Source: Rhodospirillales bacterium (GTDB taxonomy: Bacteria; Pseudomonadota; Alphaproteobacteria; Kiloniellales; JACOMY01). Taken from it: a stretch of 63,557 nucleotides of DNA. The position numbers were made by a program, and so were the translations under genes. This document shows positions 1 through 8,950 of this stretch, piece by piece. The stretch spans positions 1 to 63,557 of the forward strand of contig JACOMY010000012.1 in assembly GCA_014324045.1 (NCBI GenBank). The letters are read 5' to 3'. Each line of letters starts with the position of its first letter. The stretch's first letter is position 1. A model generated the notes under the pieces. It had not been told where the DNA came from. It saw only the letters and a list, made by a program, of their open reading frames with translations, and did not search any database.

Positions 1-577
1 AGCGTTTCTCGCCGAGCAAGGCTACAAAGCGCTGCTTGGTCTCGATCAGCCCATCGATGCGGGCGGTCTCGCGGTCGAGAAAAGCGGCAATGGCTTTTTG
101 GATTTCGAGATCGGGGAGCGGGATTCGTTCGGCTCTGAGCTGGTGGCGGCCAAGCTCGACAAAGGTCGTCCCTTGTCCTGCCGCTTCGAGTTGGGACCTG
201 CGGGAAAGCAAGGACCAGTAGGCAAAATCCGTCCGGACCATGGGGCGCGGCACCAAGCCACGGCAGCCCTGATTGAAGCACAGCGGTTGCGCAGCGATGG
301 CCATGTGACCGATAGGGGCGCGGATCGAGAGAAGGATCGTCCCCGCCGGAACCATCCGCGTGCCACAGCTCGCATAGCCTTCGGCGGTGATGCTGCGTCC
401 ACCGTGTTCTATGAAGCGGGACTTTAACTTCCCCAGATCGGCGGGGCCTACCCAAGGAATATCTCCATCCCAATAGGCCGGCTTACCTGAGGCGGGGGTC
501 GCGCCGTTGAAGACATCGAAGGCTGCACCGATCGGGACTTCCGAGAAGCTCGCCCCGCCATTTCCTTCAGCCGGCAT
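1..577 (-). CDS. hsdS: Type I restriction specificity subunit HsdS, N-terminal half (runs off the left edge)
   Basis: The frame opens with a target-recognition domain (residues about 12-150, with GDIPWVGPADLG and ILLSIRAPIGHMAIA, typical of HsdS TRDs). It then enters the conserved helical spacer ([19 protein letters not shown], about residues 156-174) and is cut by the window edge, so the second TRD is not visible. HsdS sets the DNA sequence recognised by the HsdMR complex. ATG at 577 is used; a GTG at 589 is possible, and neither has a clear Shine-Dalgarno sequence. It lies 40 bp after the RloC-like gene on the same strand, so the two are probably co-transcribed. The spacer DNA closely resembles the hsdS piece at the right edge. 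Confidence 0.85.
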   Translation of the reverse strand, partial: MPAEGNGGASFSEVPIGAAFDVFNGATPASGKPAYWDGDIPWVGPADLGKLKSRFIEHGGRSITAEGYASCGTRMVPAGTILLSIRAPIGHMAIAAQPLCFNQGCRGLVPRPMVRTDFAYWSLLSRRSQLEAAGQGTTFVELGRHQLRAERIPLPDLEIQKAIAAFLDRETARIDGLIETKQRFVALLGEKR

Positions 578-617
578 ATTGCAGGACACTCGATACCGGC
601 CCGCCGCCCAGCAATTC

Positions 618-2945
618 CTATTCCATCTGGTGCTTGAGTATTTCTAGTTGCCCAACTGCAAATTTTTCGACAACAGCAATTGCTTCGCGGCAAGCTGACT
701 TTAGATCATCCGGAGACGGCATCTCATCATAGTATGACCCATGACTAAGTGAATTAATCAACATACTCTTTATGCTAAAATCTGCATCTTCGACCAAGAA
801 TTCGATGAAATTCTGCAAACTATCCGATTTGTCCGGTCTGCAAAAGCGACCAACTGCCTCTAGAACCTGTCTAATCGCATTCCCGGTACTGTGATCGGGA
901 TCCTGATCCTTGGCAACACAATTAACGTGCTCAAGCTGCTGCTCAAAGGGAGTTATGTAGCTCTTCAAAGGGGTTAATTTATGCGAAGCTCCAACCCTGT
1001 GCAGGGAGAACGTTGCATTGTCATTGATGACCCGGTTGGTCCGCGAAATATTGAAGAAATAGCTGCTATGAGTCAAAATAAGTAACTTGGGCTTTATATT
1101 TTTATCGATTTTGCGTTGAGTTATCGGAGTTATCGAAACCTCCCCCTGATCTGAAATTCTTAGGTTCTTCAGAACTTGACCGATCGAGAATATGAAGTCG
1201 TATGACATCGACGTCACAGGATCGTCAAATATAAGGAAAAGCTTTTTATAGTCACTGTCCGATTTGACCTTACGATGTACGCAGGCAACGAAGTAGCAGA
1301 ATGCGATGACTGTTTTTTCTCCATCGCTAAGAGTGCGATGCAGGCCACGTGTAATATTTTTATCATGGCGCTTGAGAGTAAAGCTCTCGCTATCAAAGGC
1401 GTATTTGTCAGCAAAAAACGCCTTCAGAAGCATCGCAAATGTCTCCGCGACTCGATCCCGTGCATTTGCTGATGGATTCGCCTTTTCCAGATCACTTAGT
1501 TTCTTCTGTTCATTTTGGACGGTCTCGCCGCATTTCCTCAGATCTTCGATCTCGTTCCAGTTGCTGAAGGCAAAATATTCCTCAAATATTTTACAAGCTT
1601 TTCTTTGCAGCTCTTTTCGTTCATTATCTTTTTTCGCTACTGATTTAGTAAATTCAGAGATCTTTTCATTGTTATTTTGAATAATTCCGCTAATTTTTTC
1701 AATGTGAGCGGTAATATCATCGACATTAATAGAACATCCGTAAGCAAGATCCTGAGATTTTTGCCCTAGCAATTGTTTAATTTTGTGAATTTTAATGATT
1801 ATCTCTTCTATAAGAGTTTTACCGTCAGCGAGTTCGACATTTTTCTGTGAAGGAATATGGAGCTTTAGATGGTCGAAGCACGACTTCTGCTGTGCAAGTT
1901 GTTTTCCAGTTTCTTTGAGGTTCATTTCCTTTTGATTCAGCTTGCCGTCGTAGTCCCGTAGTTCCTCTTTGTGTTTCTCCTCCTGGTCGGCGAAGTAGCT
2001 GACATAGGCGTCGATGATTGCCTTCGGATCAGGTGCTGTGATTCCTTGTTCGCAGAACGGACATTCAGTGCGACCCTCGTCTTGAACAATCTTGGTACCG
2101 GTTTTGTAGAAGCTGTGATGAACATTGAGCTTCTTTTTTATCGCGTCGGGTACACGGGATGGGGACGTTTCCCGCGCAAGCGAAGCAGCCAAGGCATCAA
2201 GGTCAATTTCATTAATCCCAACGGCCTCGACATTGCCCGGATACTCAGGTTCTGCGGGGATCGCCTTCAGGCTGTCCAAGTCCCTAACGATAGGGGCGAG
2301 ACTTTGATTCGGCGGTTCTGGTTTTTCGGAGAAATTGTTAAGCAAATTTTCAAGAGAAAGTTCTTTAAATTCCTTAAGTCTCTTATCAATTTCTGCTTTC
2401 TTATGCAGTTCTTCATTCTTTTCATTATCGAATTTATTTTCGATCTTAGAGGTAAGTTTCGTTTTTGTTTTACGTGCATCTACGAGTTTATTACGTTGAT
2501 CTCCTAGCTCGATATTCTCACTATCGATGGCAATCTGGTCCTCGATTTTTCCGTCTAGTTCATACTTCCGTTCCCGAAGCTCTTCTTGCACAAAGTCTTC
2601 GGAAAAGACGTGGAAGATTGTGTCGGGAGCAACCTTAGGGGTGACCTGATCGCCGTCCTTTTGCAAGGTAAGCGACCCCATGTCGGTGTCCCCGAGACGG
2701 AAGGTGAATGATCCGGCACCATCACCAGCCTCATCCGACAGAAGATTTAAGGCTTCAACCGAAACATCCTTCTCTTGACCATACAGATCAAGGCAGCGAA
2801 ATGCGCGGGACAAAAACGATTTACCGGTGCCATTTCTGGCGAATAACAGGTTTTGGTCGTGCTTCGTAAGCTCGCCATCCAGAGAAAAGACTGGTCCAAT
2901 ATATCGCGCTGAAACCAAAAATTTGGGTTTGGGAGCTGTGCTCAT
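618..2945 (-). CDS. RloC/PrrC-like zinc-hook AAA ATPase, probable anticodon nuclease
   Basis: 775 aa. An ABC/SMC-type ATPase split by coiled coil. The Walker A-like FARNGTGKS is at residues 35-43, the signature TLSDGEKT and Walker B LFLIFDDPVTSM are in the C-terminal half, and an H-loop-like LILTHSS follows. Long charged coiled coils flank a CPFC pair (C295, C298), matching the zinc hook of RloC. The tail carries R692, E696 and H735 in the arrangement R-x3-E...H, resembling the anticodon-nuclease triad of PrrC/RloC. Those enzymes cleave tRNA anticodons when a linked type I restriction system or DNA damage signals infection, and this gene sits directly upstream of hsdS. It is visibly AT-richer than the flanking genes, which suggests transfer. 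The AAA_13 family assignment is firm; nuclease activity is inferred. Confidence 0.75.
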   Translation of the reverse strand: MSTAPKPKFLVSARYIGPVFSLDGELTKHDQNLLFARNGTGKSFLSRAFRCLDLYGQEKDVSVEALNLLSDEAGDGAGSFTFRLGDTDMGSLTLQKDGDQVTPKVAPDTIFHVFSEDFVQEELRERKYELDGKIEDQIAIDSENIELGDQRNKLVDARKTKTKLTSKIENKFDNEKNEELHKKAEIDKRLKEFKELSLENLLNNFSEKPEPPNQSLAPIVRDLDSLKAIPAEPEYPGNVEAVGINEIDLDALAASLARETSPSRVPDAIKKKLNVHHSFYKTGTKIVQDEGRTECPFCEQGITAPDPKAIIDAYVSYFADQEEKHKEELRDYDGKLNQKEMNLKETGKQLAQQKSCFDHLKLHIPSQKNVELADGKTLIEEIIIKIHKIKQLLGQKSQDLAYGCSINVDDITAHIEKISGIIQNNNEKISEFTKSVAKKDNERKELQRKACKIFEEYFAFSNWNEIEDLRKCGETVQNEQKKLSDLEKANPSANARDRVAETFAMLLKAFFADKYAFDSESFTLKRHDKNITRGLHRTLSDGEKTVIAFCYFVACVHRKVKSDSDYKKLFLIFDDPVTSMSYDFIFSIGQVLKNLRISDQGEVSITPITQRKIDKNIKPKLLILTHSSYFFNISRTNRVINDNATFSLHRVGASHKLTPLKSYITPFEQQLEHVNCVAKDQDPDHSTGNAIRQVLEAVGRFCRPDKSDSLQNFIEFLVEDADFSIKSMLINSLSHGSYYDEMPSPDDLKSACREAIAVVEKFAVGQLEILKHQME

Positions 2946-3463
2946 TCTTAGTCATCCTAAATCAAAGCGTCATGGAGGCAGCGTCTCTTGCGCTTAAGGG
3001 ATGCCCGCGGCGGACCGGGACGCGTAATTAATCGTATGAGACTGACTTTCGTTCGGCAACACAATTGTCGCTCAAAAGGGCCAACAGACGTTGCCGTGTA
3101 GGCAAACAGATCCACCCATGGTCATCATCAATACGCTCTAAATGGCACACGCATCACCCGACACTCCCTAAGTGGGCCGCCTCTTACCAGTTGAATTGCA
3201 TAATCGGGCCAGAGCCGAGCAAGCGTTTTTGTGCTGGGTGGCGCGCTTGGAATTCCAGCCGCATCCGAAGCCGAAGGTCGAAATCCACCCGATCGTCCCC
3301 TTTTCAATCTGCACCCTTTGGGGAAGCTGTTAGATCCGCCCTTCCAAGCCGTCAAAATTCTGATTTACAATGGAATTACAATGGAAATACTGCGATCGGG
3401 ACAGCCAAAGTAGCGGATCGCCCGGGGCATGCTAACCGGTAGAATGCAAACCGGAATGCGGGC
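2946..3463. other. Non-coding stretch between the restriction-linked ATPase gene and gmk
   Basis: About 520 bp with no convincing gene. It should hold the promoter of the ATPase gene on the minus strand. Short frames on both strands have arginine/serine-rich, non-conserved translations. Base composition changes from AT-rich to GC-rich across it, so it probably contains the edge of the acquired restriction locus. No tRNA, att-like repeat or transposase fragment was recognised. Confidence 0.4.
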
Positions 3464-4099
3464 TCAGGCCGGGCGCATCAGATCGCGGACGAACTCCACC
3501 AGGCCGGTGCGGCGTTCGCGGCGCAAGCGTTCGGCTTGAACGATGGCCAGCAGTTCCGCCAGGCTTTTTTCAATCTTATCGTTGACGATAACGTAGTCGT
3601 ATTCGGCCCAGTGGCTCATCTCGCCGGCGGCCTCGGTCATGCGGCTGCGCACCGCCTCGGCGCTGTCCTGGGCGCGGCTGTGCAGGCGGCGCTCCAGTTC
3701 CCCGACCGAGGGCGGCAGGATGAAGACCCGGACCAGATCCCTGCCGGCGTTGGCGTGCAATTGCTGGGTGCCTTGCCAGTCGATGTCGAACAGCACGTCG
3801 CGGCCGGCGGCCAGTGCTTCTTCTACCGGCGCCCTGGGTGTGCCGTAGCTGCAGCCGAAGACGGTGGCATGCTCCAGAAAGGCCTGTTCGGCGACCATTT
3901 CCCCGAAGCGCGCTCGGCTGACGAAGAAGTAGTCCTGCCCCTCGACCTCGCCGCACCGGGGCAGCCGCGTGGTGGCGGAGACAGACAGGGTGAAGGCCGC
4001 ATCATCGGTCAGAAGGCGGCGCGAGAGGGTGGTCTTGCCGGCACCCGAAGGGGATGAGAGCACCAGCATGAAGCCGCGCCGTGCCAAGCCGTCCTGCAT
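3464..4099 (-). CDS. gmk: Guanylate kinase
   Basis: 211 aa, the usual length. The P-loop SSPSGAGKTT is at about residues 15-24, followed by the GMP-binding segment (SVSATTRLPRCGEVEGQDYF) and the lid region. It phosphorylates GMP to GDP in the cytoplasm, feeding GTP and c-di-GMP pools. It starts 5 bp after the yicC stop, so the pair is transcribed together, an arrangement common in alphaproteobacteria. A second methionine at residue 11 could be an alternative start, but the first gives the normal family length. Confidence 0.97.
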   Translation of the reverse strand: MQDGLARRGFMLVLSSPSGAGKTTLSRRLLTDDAAFTLSVSATTRLPRCGEVEGQDYFFVSRARFGEMVAEQAFLEHATVFGCSYGTPRAPVEEALAAGRDVLFDIDWQGTQQLHANAGRDLVRVFILPPSVGELERRLHSRAQDSAEAVRSRMTEAAGEMSHWAEYDYVIVNDKIEKSLAELLAIVQAERLRRERRTGLVEFVRDLMRPA

Positions 4100-4104
4100 C
4101 GGGC

Positions 4105-4989
4105 CTACTCCACGTTTTGGACCTGTTCGCGCAGCTGATCGACAATGCTTTTCATCGCCAGTCCGATTTCGGTGAGGGCGATGTCCTGCGCCTTGCTGCA
4201 GAGCGTATTGGCCTCGCGGTTCAGCTCCTGACAGAGGAAGTCCAGGCGCCGCCCTACCGCTCTGCCCTCGGCGATCAGGCTGCGTGCGGTGGCGATATGC
4301 GCGCCCAGCCGCTCAATCTCCTCGCGCAGATCGGCCTTGACTGCCAGCAGGGCGGCCTCTTGCGCCAAGCGTTCCTCCGGCAGTGCCGGCGAGGCCTCCA
4401 GCAACTCTTCGACCTGCCGCTTCAGCCTTGCCTTGAGCGCCTCCGGCTGTGCGGCGGCCGAGGCTTCGGCCTGGGCTAGCGCCTCTGCAAGGGCATCGAG
4501 ACGATCCAGCAGCAGCGCCTTCAGCTGCCGGCCCTCGCTACGGCGGGCGGCGACGAGATCGGCGAAGACCTGCCGCAAGTCGGCCAGCACGGCGGCGTCC
4601 CGCGCCTCGCGGTCAAGACTCCCGGCTGGCTCCGCCAACTCCAGCACGCCGCGCAGGCCCAAGAGGCCGTCCGCCGTCGGCGGGGCGGCACCACGTCCGG
4701 CCAGCTCAAGGGCTGCGGCCAGGCAGCGTTCCAGGGCCGCCCGGTTGACGGCCGTGACCGTTTCCGTCTCGCTGCGGCCGAAGGTCAGCGCGATCTGCAG
4801 GGTGCCGCGCTGCAGAGTCGCCTGTGCTGCCTGGCGCACCTTGGGCTCCAGAGCCTCGCAACCCGGCGGCAAACGGCAGCGGAGATCAAGGCCCTTGCCG
4901 TTGACGCTCTTCGCCTCCCAGGTCCAGGAGAGCGCGCCCAGGTTGCCTTCCTTGCAGGCGAAACCGGTCATGGAGGAAAGTGTGGTCAT
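4105..4989 (-). CDS. yicC: YicC family endoribonuclease
   Basis: 294 aa, starting at MTTLSSMTGFA, the highly conserved YicC N-terminus; the frame is open further upstream but that part is not conserved. YicC proteins are conserved ribonucleases linked to small-RNA turnover and stationary-phase survival. The sequence shows the expected N-terminal KSVNGKGLDLRCRLP segment, a central alanine/glutamate-rich helical part, and the C-terminal GRRLDFLCQELNREANTLCSK signature. It is directly upstream of gmk. In many relatives mltG lies upstream of yicC, but nothing of that gene is seen here. Confidence 0.95.
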   Translation of the reverse strand: MTTLSSMTGFACKEGNLGALSWTWEAKSVNGKGLDLRCRLPPGCEALEPKVRQAAQATLQRGTLQIALTFGRSETETVTAVNRAALERCLAAALELAGRGAAPPTADGLLGLRGVLELAEPAGSLDREARDAAVLADLRQVFADLVAARRSEGRQLKALLLDRLDALAEALAQAEASAAAQPEALKARLKRQVEELLEASPALPEERLAQEAALLAVKADLREEIERLGAHIATARSLIAEGRAVGRRLDFLCQELNREANTLCSKAQDIALTEIGLAMKSIVDQLREQVQNVE

Positions 4990-5394
4990 GGCTTTGCGGG
5001 GACTCCGCCGACTATCCCTATGAGGTAGGCGCTTATAGCAGGCTTCGGGACAAGGGACAGAGGGATAGCGAAACGCGGACGGCGGCCCAGGACGGCAGCC
5101 CAGGACATCGGCGTCAGCGCAATCTGTCCGGGCTTCATCGAAAGCCGCATCGCCGCCGTCAAGGATTTTCCCCCATGCCCGTCCTGCGGGATGCCCCAAA
5201 AGCGGCGCGCCCTATCGACCGCGGGCCGGCCGCAATCGGGGCTTTATCGCCTTCCCCTGGCCGCCGGTCTTCGCCGCCTGACCGATAGCGGGCCTGCCGG
5301 CGTCTGTGGTCGAAATTTTTCCAAAGCGCCTGGCCGAAGCGCCTGCCGGGCAGGCCGCAGTCGATGGATTGGGTGGATTAGACCGGTTCCCCGA
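4990..5394. other. Intergenic region upstream of yicC and downstream of the AlkB-like gene
   Basis: About 400 bp without a recognisable gene. It should contain the promoter for yicC-gmk. A short perfect inverted repeat GCCTGCCGGGCAGGC (5341-5355) lies near the 3' end of the AlkB-like gene and could act as a weak hairpin. A long plus-strand open frame crosses this region and the AlkB-like gene, but its translation is low-complexity and antisense to a real gene. Confidence 0.4.
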
Positions 5395-5409
5395 TTAGAC
5401 CGGTTCCCC
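5376..5409. repeat. 17-bp tandem duplication over the AlkB-like stop codon
   Basis: GATTAGACCGGTTCCCC occurs twice head to tail (5376-5392 and 5393-5409). The second copy contains the stop codon of the minus-strand AlkB-like gene, so the duplication adds sequence just past the gene end and leaves the protein unchanged. It looks like a recent replication-slippage event. Confidence 0.8.
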
Positions 5410-6111
5410 TGGGCGGGTGTCTTGACGTATGCCCAGGCTCACCCTGGGCTGAGTGACACGATCGAGGAAATGGAAGGGACGGGATCCCCTGCCGGCGAAT
5501 CCGGGGGCGGAAAGCAGGATGGCCGTGCCGGGCGGCGCCGGTATCTCCTCTGCGCCCGCGCCGCTGCGGTCGGCACAGATAAAGAAGCGGGCCGCCCCGG
5601 CCAGGGGCACCAGCACCACCAGACCGCTGTAGCGGAGGTGATCGCGATGCGGCGCGATCCCCAACGAACCCTTGCGATAGCGCTGCACGATCAGATCGTT
5701 AAAGACGATCCCGCCGGGCAGGGGATCGGGATCCAGGCGGCGGGCCGCATCCAAGGCCAGGCAGTCGAGTGCGGCTGCCAGATCGCGGATCGGGTGCGGA
5801 CGCGGGATCGTCATGGTCAGGTCGAAGTCCTGCCTGACCTCTCGGCCTGCGGCGCCCGCCAGGGGCCGGGCAAGGCGGTAGGAAAGGCCGCCGCAGCTTG
5901 CCAGCAAACGGCTGCAGGCCAGGTCGTCCAGCAGCGGCAGGGCGGCAAATCCTCGTGCGGCCACTGCGCTGAGAGCGACCGCGAAGGACTCACCGTTCGG
6001 CAGCAGGGGCATCTGCGTGGCGTCTCCGCCCGCAGGAGCAAGCGGACCGGGCTCTGGCGGTCTGGGCTCTGCTGTTTCTCTCCGAGCGTCCTGCGGCATG
6101 GGAACCCGCAT
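5395..6111 (-). CDS. AlkB-like 2-oxoglutarate/Fe(II)-dependent dioxygenase
   Basis: 238 aa. The iron-binding HxD is seen in APHRDHLRYSG, a later histidine in RPFHFLD, and the 2-oxoglutarate-binding arginines in RVSLGIRQDTR. NDLIVQRYRKGSLGIAPH is the usual approach to the HxD motif in AlkB-type enzymes. These enzymes oxidatively remove alkyl groups from nucleic acids or, in some branches, act on small molecules or proteins. The first 30 or so residues are proline-rich and not conserved, so the true start may be internal (for example the Met at residue 34). It stands alone, divergent from the TusA-like gene. Confidence 0.75.
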   Translation of the reverse strand: MRVPMPQDARRETAEPRPPEPGPLAPAGGDATQMPLLPNGESFAVALSAVAARGFAALPLLDDLACSRLLASCGGLSYRLARPLAGAAGREVRQDFDLTMTIPRPHPIRDLAAALDCLALDAARRLDPDPLPGGIVFNDLIVQRYRKGSLGIAPHRDHLRYSGLVVLVPLAGAARFFICADRSGAGAEEIPAPPGTAILLSAPGFAGRGSRPFHFLDRVTQPRVSLGIRQDTRPGEPV

Positions 6112-6362
6112 ACACCGAGGGCTCTGTCCCGTACAATGAGAGACAGAGCCTTTCTTTGGGGAGGACTGCTGCCATGGGAGGCAAAGATGCAGAATAGGCA
6201 GCCTGGGGCTGGATCTTCTTCGGCGTCGAGCCCGCCGCAGCGGCGGTGCCAGCCGGGGGCGGCCTCTTCATCGCCGGATGGCTGGCGCTGTGCGATCATG
6301 CCCTCTGAGTCTTATCAGATGAGGGTCTTGTCAGGTGGGGCGGCAAAGCGTAGCTAGGAGAG

Positions 6363-6596
6363 ATGACGGCAAGCCAGCGACTAGATGCACGCGGTCTGAA
6401 GTGCCCGCTTCCCGTGCTGAAGGCGCGTAAGGCCATGAAGGCACTTGCCGCCGGCGAGACCTTGGAGGTCCTGGCCAGCGATCCGTCGGCGCCGCAGGAT
6501 TTTCGTTCCTTTTGCGAAACCACCGGCCACCGGCTACGCGACAGCAGCGAAGAGACCGGTATCTATCGTTTTCTCCTGGAGAAGGCGCCCTCGTGA
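6363..6596 (+). CDS. TusA-like sulfurtransferase
   Basis: 77 aa. The N-terminal motif LDARGLKCPLPVLKARKAM contains the CPxP signature with the persulfide-carrying cysteine of the TusA/SirA family, and the length is typical. Such proteins relay sulfur for tRNA thiolation, molybdenum-cofactor enzymes or sulfur oxidation; which role applies cannot be told from sequence. Its stop overlaps the next gene by GTGA, so the two are translationally coupled. Confidence 0.88.
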   Translation: MTASQRLDARGLKCPLPVLKARKAMKALAAGETLEVLASDPSAPQDFRSFCETTGHRLRDSSEETGIYRFLLEKAPS

Positions 6597-7531
6597 CGAC
6601 CTTGCTGCTTACCCATTCGGCCTGCCGCGGGCACGAATCCGGCAGCGGCCACCCGGAACGTCCGGCCCGGCTGGATGCGGTGCTCTCCGCCTTGCAGGCG
6701 GAGGACTTCGCCGCCTTGGAGCGCCGCAAGGCGCCGGTGGCGAAGCTGCACCAGGTGGCGCGCGCGCACTCGGCCGGCTACGTGCGGAACGTCCTTGACG
6801 CCGTCCCGGATCGGGGTCTGGCAATGCTGGACAGCGACACCCTACTTTCCCCCGGTTCCGGCGAGGCCGCCTTGCGGGCGGCCGGCGCATCGGTGGCGGC
6901 CGTGGATGCCGTGATGGCGGGCGAGGTGGACAACGCCTTCTGCGCGGTGCGTCCGCCCGGTCATCATGCGGAGCCGGACCGGCCCATGGGCTTTTGCCTC
7001 TTCAACAACGTGGCCGTCGCGGCGCTCCACGCCTGCGAGCGGCACGGGCTGGAGCGCGTGGCGGTCGTGGATTTCGACGTGCACCACGGCAACGGCACCC
7101 AGGCGCGTTTTCGGGACGATCCCAGGCTCTTCTTCGCCTCCTCGCACCAGATGCCGCTCTATCCCGGCAGCGGTGCGGCCGAGGAACGCGGGACCGGCGG
7201 CACCATCGTCAACAGACCCCTGCCGCCCGGCACCGGCTCCGAGGCTTTTCGTCTGGTCTGGTCGCAAGGCATCCTGCCAGCCTTGCGGGCTTTCCAGCCG
7301 CAACTCATCGTCATCTCCGCCGGATTCGACGCGCATCGCGATGACCCGCTGGCCAATCTGTCGCTGGTAGCGGACGACTATCGCTGGGTTACCGAAGAGA
7401 TCGCCGCGGTCGCCGCCGACACCGCCCAAGGGCGCCTGCTGTCCAGCTTGGAGGGCGGCTATGACCTAGACGCCCTGGCGGCCTCGGCGGCTGCCCATGT
7501 GCGGGCCCTCATGGCCCAATCCAAGGCTTAA
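6593..7531 (+). CDS. Histone deacetylase family protein (acetylpolyamine/acetoin-utilisation type)
   Basis: 312 aa from a GTG start that overlaps the TusA-like stop (GTGA); an upstream in-frame ATG lies inside the previous gene and is unlikely. Zinc-deacetylase landmarks are RPPGHHAEPDRPMGFC with the paired active-site histidines, VVDFDVHHGNG with zinc-binding Asp/His, and ISAGFDAHRDDPL with the second zinc aspartate. Bacterial members deacetylate polyamines or protein lysines. In Rhodospirillales this gene commonly precedes xseB, ispA and dxs, as here. Confidence 0.92.
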   Translation: MTTLLLTHSACRGHESGSGHPERPARLDAVLSALQAEDFAALERRKAPVAKLHQVARAHSAGYVRNVLDAVPDRGLAMLDSDTLLSPGSGEAALRAAGASVAAVDAVMAGEVDNAFCAVRPPGHHAEPDRPMGFCLFNNVAVAALHACERHGLERVAVVDFDVHHGNGTQARFRDDPRLFFASSHQMPLYPGSGAAEERGTGGTIVNRPLPPGTGSEAFRLVWSQGILPALRAFQPQLIVISAGFDAHRDDPLANLSLVADDYRWVTEEIAAVAADTAQGRLLSSLEGGYDLDALAASAAAHVRALMAQSKA

Positions 7532-7575
7532 CTATCCAAAGTTTAACGACCCAAAGCTTAAGAAGAGCGACAGCG

Positions 7576-7827
7576 ATGACCGAAACCGCACGGCCTGAGG
7601 CCGGCAATGACGTGAGCTTCGAGGAGGCGCTGGCCGAGTTGCGGGCGATCGTAGAACGCCTGGAATCCGGTGAGAGCCGCCTCGACGAAGCCATCGCGGC
7701 CTACGAGAAGGGGGCCAAGCTCAAGCAGCTCTGCGAAGCGAAGCTGCGGGCTGCCCAATTGATGGTAGAGCGCATTGCCCTGGGCAAGGACGGTCCCAGC
7801 GCCGTACCCTTCGACGGCAAGAGTTGA
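7576..7827 (+). CDS. xseB: Exodeoxyribonuclease VII small subunit
   Basis: 83 aa, the normal size. The conserved core SFEEALAELRAIVERLESGE followed by LDEAIAAYEKGAKLKQLCEAKL is the XseB helical hairpin. With XseA (not in this window) it forms the single-strand-specific exonuclease VII. It is 44 bp after the deacetylase gene and just before ispA, the widely conserved xseB-ispA-dxs order. Confidence 0.97.
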   Translation: MTETARPEAGNDVSFEEALAELRAIVERLESGESRLDEAIAAYEKGAKLKQLCEAKLRAAQLMVERIALGKDGPSAVPFDGKS

Positions 7828-7877
7828 TCTTTCCGGATCGTCCCGCAGCATCGGTCGGTTAAGGAATCGATTGTGCG

Positions 7878-8765
7878 ATGGTGGAGCTGTTGCGCGCTTT
7901 GGAAAAAACGGCAGACTTGGTCGGCCGCGAACTCGATCGGCTTCTTGTCGCAGCCGAGGGGCCGCGCGGCCGGGTTGTCGAGGCCATGCGGGCCGGCAGC
8001 TTGAACGGCGGCAAGCGTTTGCGGCCCTTCCTGCTGCTGGAGACCGCCTCGCTCTTCGATGTGCCGCCGCATCGAGCCCTGAACGCGGCCGTCGCGCTGG
8101 AGATGGTGCACTGCTACAGCCTGGTGCACGACGACTTGCCAGCCATGGACGACAGCGACCTTAGACGCGGCAAGCCTACGGTGCACAAGCTGTTTGACGA
8201 TGCCACGGCGATCCTCGCCGGCGACGGCCTCTTGACCGGAGCCTTCGCCGTCCTGGCCGAGGAAGCGACTCATCCCGACCCGGCCGTGCGCTGTGCCCTG
8301 GTGGCCAGCCTGGCACAGGCCGCCGGTGCGGCCGGCATGGTAGGCGGCCAGATGATCGACCTTTCCCCTCAGCGTGGCCAGCTAGATCTTGAGGGCATAA
8401 CTGAATTGCAGAACTTGAAGACCGGGCGCCTGATAAGACATGCTTGCGAGGCTGGGGCGATCCTCGGCGGGGCCGGCCCTGCCGAGCGTCAAGCCTTGGT
8501 CGATTACGCTGGCGCCTTGGGTCTGGCCTTCCAGATTGCCGACGATTTGCTGGACGTGGAAGGCACAACAGCCGGCCTGGGCAAACCGGCGCAGGCCGAT
8601 GCGGCACTTGGGAAAGCTACATTTGTCGGGCAATTGGGTATCGAGGGCGCCAGGCAGCGTGCCCGTGCCTTGGTGGCCGAAGCGCAACGGTCCTTGCGCC
8701 AGCTGCCTGGCGATACGCGAACGTTATGCGACACCGCCACTTTTGTGGTAGAGCGCCAAGTTTAA
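7878..8765 (+). CDS. ispA: Farnesyl diphosphate synthase (short-chain polyprenyl synthetase)
   Basis: 295 aa. The first aspartate-rich motif DDLPAMDD is at residues 85-92, the second (QIADDLLD) near residue 220. GGKRLRP near residue 45 binds isopentenyl diphosphate. It condenses dimethylallyl/geranyl diphosphate with isopentenyl diphosphate to farnesyl diphosphate, supplying quinones, undecaprenol and hopanoids. It lies 50 bp after xseB and upstream of dxs. Confidence 0.96.
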   Translation: MVELLRALEKTADLVGRELDRLLVAAEGPRGRVVEAMRAGSLNGGKRLRPFLLLETASLFDVPPHRALNAAVALEMVHCYSLVHDDLPAMDDSDLRRGKPTVHKLFDDATAILAGDGLLTGAFAVLAEEATHPDPAVRCALVASLAQAAGAAGMVGGQMIDLSPQRGQLDLEGITELQNLKTGRLIRHACEAGAILGGAGPAERQALVDYAGALGLAFQIADDLLDVEGTTAGLGKPAQADAALGKATFVGQLGIEGARQRARALVAEAQRSLRQLPGDTRTLCDTATFVVERQV

Positions 8766-8950
8766 CCCTTGATGAGGTTGGTGCAGGTGGGGTGCAGGAC
8801 TTTAGAGAGGCGTTGCCGCCTGCGGTGGCCGGCATGACGGCAAATTGGCTATCGGGCCAATGGGTATCTGGCCAGGCAGCGCATCAAGATTGCGGTGACG
8901 GCGGGGCGGCCTGAATGCCTGAGCAGGAACGTCCAGGGAGGGTAGACTTT

